Part shown: piece after piece, positions 6,081 through 6,160 of the stretch
How positions within the stretch are numbered: position 1 is the stretch's first letter
How the letters are laid out: the number at the start of each line of letters is the position of its first letter
Assembly: GCA_020852155.1 (NCBI GenBank)
Contig: JADZBJ010000149.1
Location: 1-6,160, forward strand
DNA: 6,160 nt
Direction: 5' to 3'
Origin: Saprospiraceae bacterium
GTDB lineage: Bacteria; Bacteroidota; Bacteroidia; Chitinophagales; Saprospiraceae
The notes under the pieces: model-generated
The model's database searches: none
Seen by the model: only the letters and a program-made list of their open reading frames with translations
Told to the model about the DNA's origin: nothing
Translations under genes and position numbers: made by a program

Positions 6081-6160
6081 TCATTTCACGGCTTTCTTGA
6101 AATATTCGTAGGTCAGTTTGAGTCCGGCTGCGCGGTCGAATTTTGGTTCCCAACCCAGGA
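6081..6160 (-). CDS. C-terminal end of an SDR-type nucleotide-sugar epimerase/decarboxylase (partial)
   Basis: Only the last 25 codons and the TGA stop (6081-6083) are present; the rest lies beyond the window. The translation LGWEPKFDRAAGLKLTYEYF... matches the C-terminal pattern of extended SDR nucleotide-sugar enzymes such as UDP-glucuronate decarboxylase and dTDP-glucose 4,6-dehydratase. In those, LGW(E/K)PK is followed by an amphipathic helix ending YF. The basic tail KKAVK closes the protein. I favour a UDP-glucuronate decarboxylase-like member, but 25 residues cannot separate the subfamilies. Its stop codon abuts the arm of repeat copy 3. Confidence 0.7.
   Translation of the reverse strand, partial: LGWEPKFDRAAGLKLTYEYFKKAVK

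Overview
The window most likely comes from a member of the Bacteroidota, plausibly the Saprospiria. The large secreted protease ends in a type IX secretion (T9SS) type A sorting domain, which is restricted to that phylum. None of the starts has a clear Shine-Dalgarno sequence, which is also usual there. GC content is moderate (about 50-57% in hand-counted stretches of the main genes). The assignment to class is inference.

Every gene I can support lies on the minus strand, so transcription runs from high to low coordinates. In that order: the last 25 codons of a nucleotide-sugar epimerase/decarboxylase-like SDR protein (6160-6081); a 1052-residue secreted M4 (thermolysin-type) metalloprotease with a beta-propeller and T9SS signal (5840-2682); a 360-residue Rieske non-heme iron oxygenase alpha subunit related to the choline/carnitine monooxygenase group (2464-1382); folE, GTP cyclohydrolase I (1144-545); and the first 112 codons of an unrecognised AT-richer gene cut by the window edge (338-1). 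The genes share no obvious pathway. Tetrahydropterin synthesis, quaternary-amine-type oxidation, extracellular proteolysis and sugar-nucleotide metabolism look like independent units.

The striking part is between the genes. Each of the three gaps from 6080 to 1161 is almost filled by one copy of a composite repeat of about 180-210 bp. It has inverted arms built of GATTGATTC/GATTAAGTCC-type cells, a T-tract, a module of 10-bp units (CACCACGAAG, GCACTAAGAA), three tandem 22-bp units (each a 9-bp plus a 13-bp cell starting CGCRGAT), and the closing arm. Copies 1 and 2 have the same orientation; copy 3 is reversed. The middle copy has a perfect 39-bp inverted repeat that contains the stop codon of the protease gene. 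A fourth gap (339-544) carries a different inverted repeat (411-485), also built of short cells about 9 bp long. I found no recognisable promoter, transposase, RNA gene or CRISPR array. The repeat family is the best candidate here for something undescribed.
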